In this document: positions 16,325-62,600 of the stretch, in pieces
Layout of the letters: each line of letters begins with the position of its first letter
Position numbering within the stretch: position 1 is the first letter of the stretch
From: an uncultured Williamsia sp.
GTDB lineage: Bacteria; Actinomycetota; Actinomycetes; Mycobacteriales; Mycobacteriaceae
Direction: 5' to 3'
DNA length: 64,000 bases
NCBI RefSeq assembly: GCF_947494875.1
Contig: NZ_CANLWM010000002.1
Location: 434,001-498,000, forward strand
Made by a program: the position numbers and the translations under genes
The notes under the pieces: generated by a model
What the model was told of the DNA's origin: nothing
The model's database searches: none
What the model saw: the letters and a program-made list of their open reading frames with translations, nothing else

Positions 16325-17818
16325 ATGGCCCTGCAGACCGCCCCCGCGCCGTCTCCGACCTCGACTCCCGTACGGGGCGAGGAGACGGACTCGGCCCTCC
16401 TCCGTCGGATCCGGCGGGATCCCGGTCATTCGATCGTCACCGTCGTCGTCGACGTCGTGGCCGCCTCGGCGGCCGTGGCGATCGGGTCGATCTGGGCCGA
16501 CGCCACACAGGATCAGCATCCACCGCTGTGGGCGTTGTGGTTGTTCGTGCCCACGGTCGTGATGACTTTCGCCCTCCAGCAGATGTACCGCAGACAGTTG
16601 CGGCGCAACTTCCTCGACGAGCTGGCGCCCGTCATGACGGCGCTGGCCGTCGCCGCCGTCCTCACGCTCGGGTTCATCGTCACGTTCCTCACGCAGGCGT
16701 CGCAGACCGGTGTCACCACGACCAAGGTGTGGATCTGCGCGGTCGTGCTCGTCACCGTCGGACGGTTCGTCCGCGTCGTGATCCAGCGCAACCTGCGTGT
16801 CCGCCGGGGGTCCCTCGCCCCGACGCTCGTCGTCGGCGACGGCCCCATCGCGCACCAGCTCATCGCGCGGATGAAGGACATGCCGGAGTACGGTCTGCGT
16901 CCGGTCGGGATCCTCGCCACCACTCCGCTGCAAGTGGTCGGTGACGTACCCGTCGGTGACCCTCTCTCGCCCGATGTCCCGCGACTCGGGCCACCGAGGA
17001 CGATCAAGGAAGCCATCGCGGCGACCGAGGCCGAGGAGATCGTCGTCGCCGCCGAGGACATGGACGACGACCAACTCGCCCGGGTGGTCCGCGCTGCGCA
17101 CCGGCGTGGCATCCGCGCCTGGGTCCTGCCCCGCGCGCACGACGCCGTCGGGGCGCGGGCACGCATCGACCACCTCGGCGGTGTCCCCCTCCTGATCCTC
17201 CCCCGGATCAACCCCCGCAGTTGGCAGTTCGCCGTCAAGCACTCCGTCGACCGGATGGCCGGGGCGGTCGGACTGCTCCTGATCTCCCCCATCTTCCTCA
17301 CGCTGATGCTCCTCGTCCGGCTGAGCTCACCCGGGCCGATCTTCTTCTCCCAGGAGCGCGTCGGGCGGAACGGGAAGGTGTTCGGCTGCCTCAAGTTCCG
17401 GTCGATGCGTCCGCCGACCGAGGCGGACAAGGCGTTCGAACTGAAGGCGGGCGCCGCGCCCGGCGGCGTCGAGGGAGTGGACCGTCGCACGAAGGTCGGC
17501 AAGATCATGCGGTCGACGTCGATGGACGAACTGCCCCAGCTGATCAACGTCGTCCGCGGCGAGATGAGCCTCGTCGGGCCGCGTCCCGAACGGCCGGAGT
17601 TCGTGGAGCTCTTCGACATGCAGATCCGCCGCTACGGCGAGCGGCACCGGGTGAAGGCGGGGGTCACCGGCTGGGCACAGGTCCACGGCCTCCGTGGCCA
17701 GACGTCGATCGCCGACCGTGCCGAGTGGGACAACTACTACATCGAGAACTGGTCGATCGCCCTCGACCTGAAGATCCTCGCCCTCACCGTCCTCACGGTG
17801 TTCCACCGCGCGGAGTAG
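16325..17818 (+). CDS. polyprenyl glycosylphosphotransferase (initiating sugar transferase)
   Basis: 497-residue membrane enzyme of the WbaP/WcaJ type that starts repeat-unit synthesis by moving a sugar-1-phosphate onto undecaprenyl phosphate. About four N-terminal transmembrane helices (residues 40-160) are followed by a nucleotide-fold segment (LVVGDGPIAHQL near residue 175) and another membrane helix near residue 315. The C-terminal bacterial sugar transferase domain (PF02397) contains FFSQERVGRNGKVFGCLKFRSM, the catalytic-type STSMDELPQLINV near residue 398, and SLVGPRPERPEF near residue 415. The end of the gene (KAGVTGWAQVHGLRG, then DNYYIENWSI) is canonical. It closes the exopolysaccharide locus. 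Confidence 0.92.
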   Translation: MALQTAPAPSPTSTPVRGEETDSALLRRIRRDPGHSIVTVVVDVVAASAAVAIGSIWADATQDQHPPLWALWLFVPTVVMTFALQQMYRRQLRRNFLDELAPVMTALAVAAVLTLGFIVTFLTQASQTGVTTTKVWICAVVLVTVGRFVRVVIQRNLRVRRGSLAPTLVVGDGPIAHQLIARMKDMPEYGLRPVGILATTPLQVVGDVPVGDPLSPDVPRLGPPRTIKEAIAATEAEEIVVAAEDMDDDQLARVVRAAHRRGIRAWVLPRAHDAVGARARIDHLGGVPLLILPRINPRSWQFAVKHSVDRMAGAVGLLLISPIFLTLMLLVRLSSPGPIFFSQERVGRNGKVFGCLKFRSMRPPTEADKAFELKAGAAPGGVEGVDRRTKVGKIMRSTSMDELPQLINVVRGEMSLVGPRPERPEFVELFDMQIRRYGERHRVKAGVTGWAQVHGLRGQTSIADRAEWDNYYIENWSIALDLKILALTVLTVFHRAE

Positions 17819-17857
17819 TCGGGGCACACGGCTCTCGCCGAGGACGCGGCTTCTGGG

Positions 17858-17998
17858 TATCCTCGTCCCCGGCGCGCAGGACGCCACCGGGTCCGCGGAG
17901 AGGGCTGAGCCCACCTGCACCGGTGATGGACGTCCTGGCCCCTCGTCACCTCTTCTCGCCCCGTCACGCGGACCACGGGGACGCGAGAGGAGATCGCG
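17858..17998 (+). promoter_or_regulatory. structured 5' leader of the ankyrin gene
   Basis: A TATCCT hexamer at 17858-17863 could be a -10 element, which would put the transcript start near 17870. Three nested stems follow: CAGGACG (17877-17883) with CGTCCTG (17931-17937); CACCGG (17885-17890) with CCGGTG (17920-17925); and GGGC (17902-17905) with GCCC (17909-17912) around a TGA loop. Next, CCCCGT (17959-17964) pairs with ACGGGG (17975-17980). That hairpin can be extended by CCTC...TCG (17949-17958) pairing with CGAGAGG (17984-17990), which overlaps the ribosome binding site GAGAGGAG at 17985-17992. The architecture is that of a cis-regulatory leader with a ribosome-site switch, but I recognise no known riboswitch class. 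Confidence 0.5.
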
Positions 17999-19453
17999 GT
18001 GGCGACCCTTCCCGAACGACCCGACATCGACTGGCTCCGCCGACGGGCCCGCGACCTGCAGCGTGGCGTGCGCTCGGGCGAACCCGACGCACTCCGGCAG
18101 GCGTCGATTCCCGCTGCCGACAGCGACTTCCGGCTCGCCGACGCACACCGCGTCATCGCCCGGGCCCACGGCTTCGCGAGTTGGCCGAGGCTCCAGTCGC
18201 ACGTGCGTGCCATCGCCGGACGCACGTGGATCCCGAAGCCGGCCCCGGACGACGAACCCCCGGCACACCGGTTCGTCCGAGTCGTCTGCGAGACATGGAC
18301 CGGCACACCGCCCGATCTCGCTGTGGCGCAGGAGATCTGGGCATCACATGACGAGCTACGGGACGACCCCGTCGTGGCCGCCGTCACTGGCGACATCCCC
18401 GCCGTGCGTGAACGTCTCCGCGGCCACCATCCCGACGACCCCTGCGGGCCGTTCGGATGGCCGCTGCTGATGTACGTCGGCTTCGCGCGGTGGCCGGTGC
18501 CGCAGCAGACGGCGATCGCACTCGTCGAGGTACTGCTGCACGCCGGAGCCGACCCGGACACGGGGCGTCACTTCGCCGGCCACGCCACGCCCTTCACGGT
18601 GCTCACCGGGCTGTTCGGAGGGGGCGAGCACGACGAGTCGCCGCACGCGCATCGCGATGCGCTCGGCCGCGCGCTGCTGCGCGCCGGCGCCGAACCGACG
18701 GACGCCCAGCTGCTCTACAACCGGATGTTCGGCACCGACGACGCCCACCTGCGCCTGCTGTTCGAGTTCGGACTGGGCACCGGTGACGGCGGCCCGTGGC
18801 GTCGCCGACTGCCCGACCTGATCGCCCCGCCCGGTGTGCTCGTCCGTCAGCAGCTGGCGTGGGCGATCGTCCACGGGATGGCTGATCGCGTCGCGCTCCT
18901 GGCCGAGCACGGCGTGGACGTCGTCGATCCCCTGCCCGACGGTCCCGGGCCCGTCCGAGCCGGGGGAACACCGGTCGCCGTCGCGATCCGGTCCGGGCAC
19001 GCCGCGATCGCCGACGACCTGCGCTCCCTCGGCGCGCCCGACCCGAAGGTCGACGCGGTCGACCGACTGCTCGGCGCAATCCTCGCGGGTGAGATGGACA
19101 CGGTCCGCACGGCCGACCTGACGACCTTGATCGCGGCGCGTCGACGTCATCCGGGGTTCACGGCCTGGGCGGCGACCCGAGGTGTCACGGCCGTCGCGGC
19201 GGCGGTCGAGGCAGGGTTCGATCTCGACGGTCTCGGCCGGTCCGACGCGCCCATCGTCGCGCCGTGGCAGACCGCGCTGCACACTGCCGTCGAGCGCGAC
19301 GACGTCGAGCTGGTCGGGTGGCTGCTCGACCACGGTGCCGACCCCTCGATCCGCGACGCCCGGTTCGACGCGACCCCACTCGACTGGTCGCGCCATCTCG
19401 GACGTCCGCGGTGCGAGGCCGTCCTGGCCTCTGCGTACGGCTCGGACGCATGA
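17999..19453 (+). CDS. ankyrin-repeat protein
   Basis: 484-residue soluble protein without signal peptide or membrane segment. Ankyrin-type repeats are recognisable as ALVEVLLHAGADPDTGRHF near residue 180, a second unit near residue 295 (DRVALLAEHGVDVVDPL), a third near residue 325 (AIRSGHAAIADDLRSLGAPDP), and the best one near residue 425 (TALHTAVERDDVELVGWLLDHGADPSIRD). The first 90 residues form a helical domain containing DFRLADAHRVIARAHGFASWPRLQSH, often seen at the front of actinobacterial ankyrin proteins. The GTG at 17999 follows GAGAGGAG. Partner and function are unknown. The structured leader is its most informative feature. Confidence 0.8.
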   Translation: MATLPERPDIDWLRRRARDLQRGVRSGEPDALRQASIPAADSDFRLADAHRVIARAHGFASWPRLQSHVRAIAGRTWIPKPAPDDEPPAHRFVRVVCETWTGTPPDLAVAQEIWASHDELRDDPVVAAVTGDIPAVRERLRGHHPDDPCGPFGWPLLMYVGFARWPVPQQTAIALVEVLLHAGADPDTGRHFAGHATPFTVLTGLFGGGEHDESPHAHRDALGRALLRAGAEPTDAQLLYNRMFGTDDAHLRLLFEFGLGTGDGGPWRRRLPDLIAPPGVLVRQQLAWAIVHGMADRVALLAEHGVDVVDPLPDGPGPVRAGGTPVAVAIRSGHAAIADDLRSLGAPDPKVDAVDRLLGAILAGEMDTVRTADLTTLIAARRRHPGFTAWAATRGVTAVAAAVEAGFDLDGLGRSDAPIVAPWQTALHTAVERDDVELVGWLLDHGADPSIRDARFDATPLDWSRHLGRPRCEAVLASAYGSDA

Positions 19454-19477
19454 GTCCGCCCGCGTAGTGTCGGCGAT

Positions 19478-20752
19478 GTGAGTGCGCGCGCGGGCATCGT
19501 CGTCACGGGGACCGAGGTCCTCACCGGTCAGATCTCGGATCGCAACGGGCCGTGGATCGCGACGCAGTTGCTGGATCTCGGCGTCGACGTCGCCCACATC
19601 ACGGTCTGCGGTGACCGGCCCGACGACCTCCGCTCCGCGCTGCGTTTCCTCGCCGACGAGGGCGTCGACCTCATCGTGACGAGTGGTGGCCTCGGCCCCA
19701 CCGCCGACGACCTCACCGTCGCGACGGTCGCCGACTTCTGCGGGATCGGCGTCGACCACGATCAGCAGGTCGAGGACCAGATCAGGGACATCGTGCGGGA
19801 GTGGAGCATCCGGCGCGGCAACGACCCCGACCGCGAGTCCGTGCGCGCCGCCATCCGCAAGCAGGCGATGGTCCCGCGTGGCGCGACCGTGGTCTCCCCC
19901 GCCGGGACTGCGCCCGGCGTGGTGGTCCCGGCCGGGTCGGACCACCCGGTGGTGATGGTCCTCCCGGGCCCTCCGCGTGAGCTCCAGGCGATGTGGCCCG
20001 CCGCGGTCGACGCACAGCCGGCGGTCGAGGCGATCCGAGGGCGGATCGAGCTCGAGACCGAGACCATCCGGATGTTCGGCACCGCGGAGTCGGAACTGGC
20101 GGAGACCCTGCGCGACGCGGAGTCGACCGTGTCGCGCTTCGGCGACCTCGAGATCACGACATGCCTCCGCGTGAGCGAGCTGGAGATGGTCACCCGGTTC
20201 CCCGCGGACGCGATGGACGCCTACCGTGCCGTCGCCGGTCTCGTCGTCGAGCGCCACGGCGACACCGTCTACTCCACCGACGGCTCGACCGTCGACGACC
20301 AGGTGGCGGCGCTCCTGGCCGGGCACCGCATCGCGACCGCGGAGTCCTGCACCGGCGGCATGATCGCTGCGCGCCTCACCGATCGCGCCGGGTCGTCGGC
20401 GTACGTCATGGGAGGGGTCGTGTCGTACGACAACTCCGCCAAGACCGGCCTGCTGGACGTGCCCGCCGCGATGATCGCCGAGCACGGCGCGGTCAGCGAG
20501 GAGGTCGCGTCGGCCATGGCGACCGGCGCGCTGTCCCGTCTCGGCGCCGACATCGCGGTGTCCACCACGGGTGTCGCGGGTCCGGGCGGTGGGACACCCG
20601 AGAAGCCGGTCGGGACGGTGTGTTTCGGTCTGGCCCGGTCCGGAGGGAGCGTCATCACGCGCCGCCTCGTCCTGGCGGGGACGCGTGCCGACGTCCGCGA
20701 ACGGTCGGTGACCGTCGCGATGCACATGCTGCGGAGCGCGCTCAGCGACTGA
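19478..20752 (+). CDS. cinA: CinA-family protein
   Basis: 424-residue two-domain protein. The N-terminal half is a molybdopterin-binding-like (MoCF) domain with [14 protein letters not shown] near residue 10 and [14 protein letters not shown] near residue 67. The C-terminal half is the CinA/PncC domain with [16 protein letters not shown] near residue 287 (active-site Ser-Cys-Thr region) and [18 protein letters not shown] near residue 363. Full-length CinA proteins deamidate nicotinamide mononucleotide and hydrolyse ADP-ribose-type compounds in NAD recycling. The GTG start at 19478 gives the standard CinA N-terminus. Its stop runs 11 bases into the end of the convergent condensation-like gene. 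Confidence 0.93.
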   Translation: MSARAGIVVTGTEVLTGQISDRNGPWIATQLLDLGVDVAHITVCGDRPDDLRSALRFLADEGVDLIVTSGGLGPTADDLTVATVADFCGIGVDHDQQVEDQIRDIVREWSIRRGNDPDRESVRAAIRKQAMVPRGATVVSPAGTAPGVVVPAGSDHPVVMVLPGPPRELQAMWPAAVDAQPAVEAIRGRIELETETIRMFGTAESELAETLRDAESTVSRFGDLEITTCLRVSELEMVTRFPADAMDAYRAVAGLVVERHGDTVYSTDGSTVDDQVAALLAGHRIATAESCTGGMIAARLTDRAGSSAYVMGGVVSYDNSAKTGLLDVPAAMIAEHGAVSEEVASAMATGALSRLGADIAVSTTGVAGPGGGTPEKPVGTVCFGLARSGGSVITRRLVLAGTRADVRERSVTVAMHMLRSALSD

Positions 20753-22070
20753 CGAGAGCGCCTGCGACCTCGGCGATCGGGGCGTCGGGCATGTCGAGGA
20801 GCGTCGACAGCAGCGCGAGGAACGCTTCGAGGTGCGCGTCGATCTCCTCACGGCCGTACATCGTCGAGTTGCCGTGCAGGTCGACGACGATCGGCAGCCC
20901 CGCGCCCGCCTGATAGAGGTTGACGCGGAGGTCCTGCAGGATCCCCGAGGACAGGATCTGGTAGCTGACGTCGGCGCCTTCGAGTGCGAGCGGCTTGTCG
21001 AAGAAGACGAGATTGACGATCGGCCCGAACGCGGTGACGCGAGGATCGTCGATGCCCGCAGCGCGGGCGATGTCAGCGAACGGGAACCGTTGGTGGCGCA
21101 GACATCCCGTGAGTTCGAGGGTCACCGCCTCCACCAGCGACGTCAGGGTGCGGCCACCGACGCCGTCGAGCCGGACCGGCAGCATGTTCGCCACCATCCC
21201 GCCGGCGCGCTTGATCTTCGCGGTCGCCCGACCTGTCACCGGCAGGGTCAGGACGACGTCGTCGCGACCCCCCGCGTTCGACAGGTAGGCGGCGAACGCG
21301 GCGGCGAGCACCCCGGCCGTCGACGAGTTCATGTCTGCGGCCACCGCCGAGGTGCGCTCCTGCAGCGCGGTATCCATGGTCCGTGAGCACACGACGTGGT
21401 CGGCGGTGTAGCGCAGCGTCGGCCCCCGACGCGAGAGGGACACGGGCGCCGGCAGATCCGCGACCTTGGCTCGCCAGTGCTGCTCGTCGACCGCCCGACG
21501 GGAGCCGGCGAGGTACTTCTCGTCGTCGGCGATCACCTCGGCCAGGGTGGCACGGGGCGCGACGACGTACTCCTCGCCGCGTACCGCGGCGTTGTAGCGG
21601 TCGACCCCTTCGTGGAGACAGGTGAGGGCAGAGAACCCGTCGAACGCGATGTGGTGTCCGCGCAGGTACCAATACGTGCGGTCGTCGGCGACGCGGATGA
21701 ACGCCGAGATCGCGACGGCGTCGCGGGTGACGTCCATCAGCCCCTGGTGGTCCGCGGCCATCCAGGCGTCTGCGGCGGCGAGAGGATCGGGTTCGTCGCG
21801 CAGATCGATGTCGACGACGTCGAACGACAGATCGAGATCGACGTACTGTCGCGGCTCGCCGTCGACGACGGTGAACCGCGAGTACGCGGTCTCGAGCAGT
21901 CGGGATCCCTCGCGGACACCGACCCGGAAGAGGTCGCGGTCGAGGCTGCGATCGGTGTCACGGATGTCGAGATAGTGGGCGACGGTCACCGAGTAGTCGT
22001 CCTGCAGGTGTTCGGCGTCCCACATGCTCCGCTGCGCCGCGGTCAGCCCGAACGGTGTCCCTGCCGTCAT
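20742..22070 (-). CDS. free-standing condensation-domain protein
   Basis: 442-residue protein consisting of one NRPS-type condensation domain. It shows the C1-like [14 protein letters not shown] near residue 10, the catalytic HHIAFDG near residue 140 and the later [13 protein letters not shown] block (matching VGMFVNTLVLR in the neighbouring NRPS) near residue 290. It has no adenylation or carrier domain. The ATG at 22070 is preceded by a G-rich ribosome site on the minus strand. It lies just downstream of the giant NRPS on the same strand, separated by the 21-bp repeat array. It may act on the finished or carrier-bound peptide, for example in acyl transfer, release or oligomer joining, or substitute for a defective domain. 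Its length is usual for a complete C domain, and the catalytic His pair is present. Confidence 0.8.
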   Translation of the reverse strand: MTAGTPFGLTAAQRSMWDAEHLQDDYSVTVAHYLDIRDTDRSLDRDLFRVGVREGSRLLETAYSRFTVVDGEPRQYVDLDLSFDVVDIDLRDEPDPLAAADAWMAADHQGLMDVTRDAVAISAFIRVADDRTYWYLRGHHIAFDGFSALTCLHEGVDRYNAAVRGEEYVVAPRATLAEVIADDEKYLAGSRRAVDEQHWRAKVADLPAPVSLSRRGPTLRYTADHVVCSRTMDTALQERTSAVAADMNSSTAGVLAAAFAAYLSNAGGRDDVVLTLPVTGRATAKIKRAGGMVANMLPVRLDGVGGRTLTSLVEAVTLELTGCLRHQRFPFADIARAAGIDDPRVTAFGPIVNLVFFDKPLALEGADVSYQILSSGILQDLRVNLYQAGAGLPIVVDLHGNSTMYGREEIDAHLEAFLALLSTLLDMPDAPIAEVAGALVSR

Positions 22071-22152
22071 CTGATCGACCCCCCGATCACGTCCCCGATG
22101 TCGCGCAGCAGTCTAGCGGCAGCGCACCGTCTCCACCGGCCGAGCGCCACCC

Positions 22153-22257
22153 GTCGAGTGGGCGGCCGGAGACGTCGAGTGGGCGCTTGGCGGCGTCGAG
22201 TGGGCGCTCGGCGGCGTCGAGTGGGCGCTTGGCGGCGTCGAGTGGGCGGCCGCGACA
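22153..22257 (+). repeat. 21-bp repeat array, five direct copies
   Basis: The 12-mer GTCGAGTGGGCG occurs five times without mismatch, starting at 22153, 22174, 22195, 22216 and 22237: exactly every 21 bases. The 9-base spacers are similar (GCTTGGCGG or GCTCGGCGG in the middle copies). The array lies in the gap between the giant NRPS and the condensation-like gene. Confidence 0.95.
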
Positions 22258-22273
22258 GGCGACTTCGGTCTTC

Positions 22274-22327
22274 CGCCCAGTCGACTGTTCCAACTGCCCA
22301 ACCGACGTCTCCCACCGCCCACTCGAC
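22274..22327 (-). repeat. 21-bp repeat array, three inverted copies
   Basis: CGCCCAGTCGAC (22274), TGCCCAACCGAC (22295) and CGCCCACTCGAC (22316) are inverted versions of the 12-mer in the neighbouring array, again spaced exactly 21 bases. The third is a perfect reverse complement. Opposite orientation means that a transcript of either strand can fold the two sets into a long hairpin. Confidence 0.85.
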
Positions 22328-22400
22328 GGGTGGTGGCGGTGGCCGCGGCACGGTGTCACAGCTCGTCGACGGTCCCTCTCGCCGCCGGGTTGCTCCACGT

Positions 22401-22476
22401 GCCCGACGAACGGTCCCGGCCGCCCAACGAACGGTCCCGGCCGCCCAACGAACGGTTCCGGGCGCCCAACGAACGG
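22401..22476 (-). repeat. 21-bp repeat array, four copies of a variant
   Basis: GCCCGACGAACGG at 22401 and GCCCAACGAACGG at 22422, 22443 and 22464 are spaced exactly 21 bases, with spacer TCCCGGCC or close to it. Read on the minus strand the copies give CGTTGGGCGGCCGG, which shares its TGGGCGGCCGG core with the first array copy of the plus strand (22160-22170). All three arrays therefore belong to one repeat family. The set ends seven bases before the NRPS stop codon. Confidence 0.9.
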
Positions 22477-22482
22477 CGGGGG

Positions 22483-59693
<37,211 letters not shown>

Positions 59694-59697
<4 letters not shown>

Positions 59698-62600
59698 GCC
59701 GACACGTCCCCGTCCGAGAGGAACGAGGTGTCCGTCCCGCCGATCGCGCCGCCGACCGCGTCGACGAGTTCGGCTGCGCGACGGGCAATGCCGTCGACGG
59801 CGATCTCGACGGCGTCGCGGTCGTCGGACATCGCCAGATTGGGCACGAGGCCCGTGAGCGCGAGGACCAGCGCCGTGCCGGCGTCGGTGTCCGGGATGGC
59901 CGTGGCCATCGCGACGGCGGAGGCCTCGAGGTCCAGGAACGTCACCTCCACGCCGTCCTGGTCGACGGCGACGACGTCCGGGAGCACCGCGGCCGCTGCC
60001 GACACGAGGCCGGCGGCCGCGGACGCACCGACGAGAGCCCCACCGCCGGTTCGGAATCCGTCGCCGTGGGGATCCGCGGCGTCCGGCGCGTCCTCCAGCG
60101 GCAGGTCGCCCACCGCGGTCGACGGATCGGCGACGACCGCCCGGAGAAGGCGGACCCAGCGCTGGACCAGTGTCTCGACCGTCGACCGGTCGAACAACGC
60201 CGTGTCGTAGGTGATCCGACCGCCGAGCGCACCGCCACGGTCGACGCCGTCGCGGTCACCCGGGAAGACGGCGATCTCGAGATCGACCTTCGCCGTCGCG
60301 GAGGCGTCATGGCGTGGCGTCACCCGCAGTCCGTCGAGGGTCACGGCGGGCAGGTCCAGGTCCTGGAACGCGAACGCGACCTGGTACAGCGGGTGCCGGT
60401 CGGTCGAGGGCGCCCGGCCGAGGACGTGGTCGACGATCCGGTCGAAGGGCACGTCGGTGTGGGCGAGGTCGGCGAGATCGTCGACGCGGACCCGCGCGAG
60501 CAGGTCCGTGAACGGCTCGTGCGGCGAGACATGGGTCCGCAGCGGCACCGTCGTGACGAACATACCGACGATGTCCTCCACCCGTTGATCGTCGCGACCG
60601 GCATGGGGTGTCCCCACGACGACGTCGGTGCGACCGGACAGGCGGGCGAGCAGCACCGCCCACGCCGCGTGCAGGACCATGAAGGGTGTCGCGCTGTGCG
60701 AGTGCGCGATGTCCTCGAGCCCGGTGACAACACCTGCGGGGATGATGACGTCGACGGTCGCACCGGCCCCGGGTGCGCCCCGCCGTGGCCGGTCGGTCGG
60801 CAGGTCGTTGCGGTCCGGCACACCGGACAACCGATCGCCCCAGTAGGCCAGCTGACGCTGTTCCTCGGTGACGCCGTCCGGGCCGACTGTCGCCAGATGG
60901 GCGGCGTGCCACCGGGACCAGTCCGCGTAGTCGATGTCGACGGGCCGATCGAGCAGACGCGGCGACGTCCCGGCCACGCGTGCCGCATATGCCGCGGCGA
61001 GGTCCCGCGTGAGGGGCGCCAAGGACGACCCGTCGGCGTTCATGTGGTGGATGGCGACGGCGAGGACGTGCCGGTCGTCGTCGACGCGCAGGACGCCGGC
61101 GCGGACACCGGGCTCGGTCACCAGGTCGAACCCGCGTCCGGTGATGTCGGCGATCGCGGCGTCGACGGTCGCGGGATCGACGGTGCGGACGCCGATCTCG
61201 ATGCCCGGCAGGGCCTGCTCGGCGGGGAGGATCACCTGCACGGGACGGTCCCCGACCAGCGGGTAGACGGTGCGCAGGGTCTCGTGTCGCGCGATCACGT
61301 CGCGGACCGCGGCCGTGAGGGCGTCGACGTCGGCCGGTCCGACGAGGTCGAGGGTGAGGGCGACGACGTACGCCGAGGAGTCGGTGTCAGCGCGGTTGAG
61401 CACCCACAGGCCGCGCTGGCGCTCGGACACCGCGACGACCTCGGGCCGCGGCCGGCGGACGAGGTCCGGTCGTGCACTCGCGGGCGCGACGGCCATCGCC
61501 GCGGCGAGGGCTGCGGGCGTGGGGTTCTCGAACACCGTCGCCACGGGGACGCGGCGGTCGAGGACGCGTTCGAGATGCGCTGCGAGTCGCGCCGCCGACA
61601 GCGACGAGCCGCCCCGGGCGAAGAAGTCGTCGTGCACCCCCACGCCCGGCGCCCCGAGCACCTCGGCGACCGCGGCGACGACCACCGACTCCATCTGTGT
61701 GCGGGGCGCGACACCCTCGGTGGCGGCGGCGATCTCGACGGGCGGCAGAGCTGCGCGGTCGATCTTGTGGGTCCGCGTCATGGGGAACGCATCGAGCACG
61801 ACGACGGTGTGCGGGACGAGATGCGCGGGCAGGCGGGTACGTGCCCGCTCGATGAGACGTCGCGGCGTCGCGTCCCGACCGGTGACGTAGGAGACGAGCA
61901 CGGTCTCGCCGGAGGGGGCGGTCGCACCCACGGTGACGGCGCCGTCGACCGTGGGATCGTCGGCCAGGACCGCGTCGACCTCGCCCGGCTCGATCCGCAT
62001 GCCGCGGATCTTCACCTGGAAGTCGTTGCGGCCGTGATAGACCAGGTCACCGGAGGCGGTGCGCGACGCGAGGTCGCCGGTGCGGTAGAGCCGTCGGCCG
62101 GGGACGAACGGGGACGCCACGAAGCGCAGCGCGGTGAGGTCCGGGCGAGCGTGGTAGCCGCGACCGAGCGCCGCGCCGGACAGGTACAGCTCCCCCACCA
62201 CGTCGGTGGGCACCGGGCGCAGGCCGGGGCTCAACACCATTGCGCAGACGCCGTCGACGGGCGTGCCGATCGTGACCGGATCGTCTTCGCGCAGAGGGCA
62301 GGTCGCGGTGGAGGTGATGGTCGCCTCGGTGGGACCGTAGAGGTTGATGACGCCCCGGCCGGTACGCGACCACCGCGCGACCAGCTCAGGCGGGCACGCC
62401 TCGCCCGCGACCATCATCGTCGAGATCGACGGCATCGCCGCGGGGTCGACCGTCGCGGCGACCGACGGTGTGAGCACCGCATGGGTCACGCCATGACGGT
62501 CGACGAACGCTGCGAGGTCGGTGCCGGCGAAGACATCCTGCGGGCTCACGACCAGTTCCGCCCCGGTGCACAGCCCGAGCACGATCTCGAAGACCGCGAC

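Noticed and set aside
17877-17937. TPP riboswitch because of GGCTGAG and ACCTGCACCGG
   Set aside because: The order and spacing of these pieces and the stem plan do not fit the TPP consensus, and the downstream gene has no thiamine role.
17926-17998. Leader peptide starting at the ATG at 17926
   Set aside because: The frame has no stop before the ankyrin gene and continues far into it out of frame; no ribosome site precedes it.
22153-22476. CRISPR array
   Set aside because: Repeats of 12-13 bases with 8-9-base, mostly similar spacers and mixed orientation do not fit repeat-spacer structure, and no cas gene is near.
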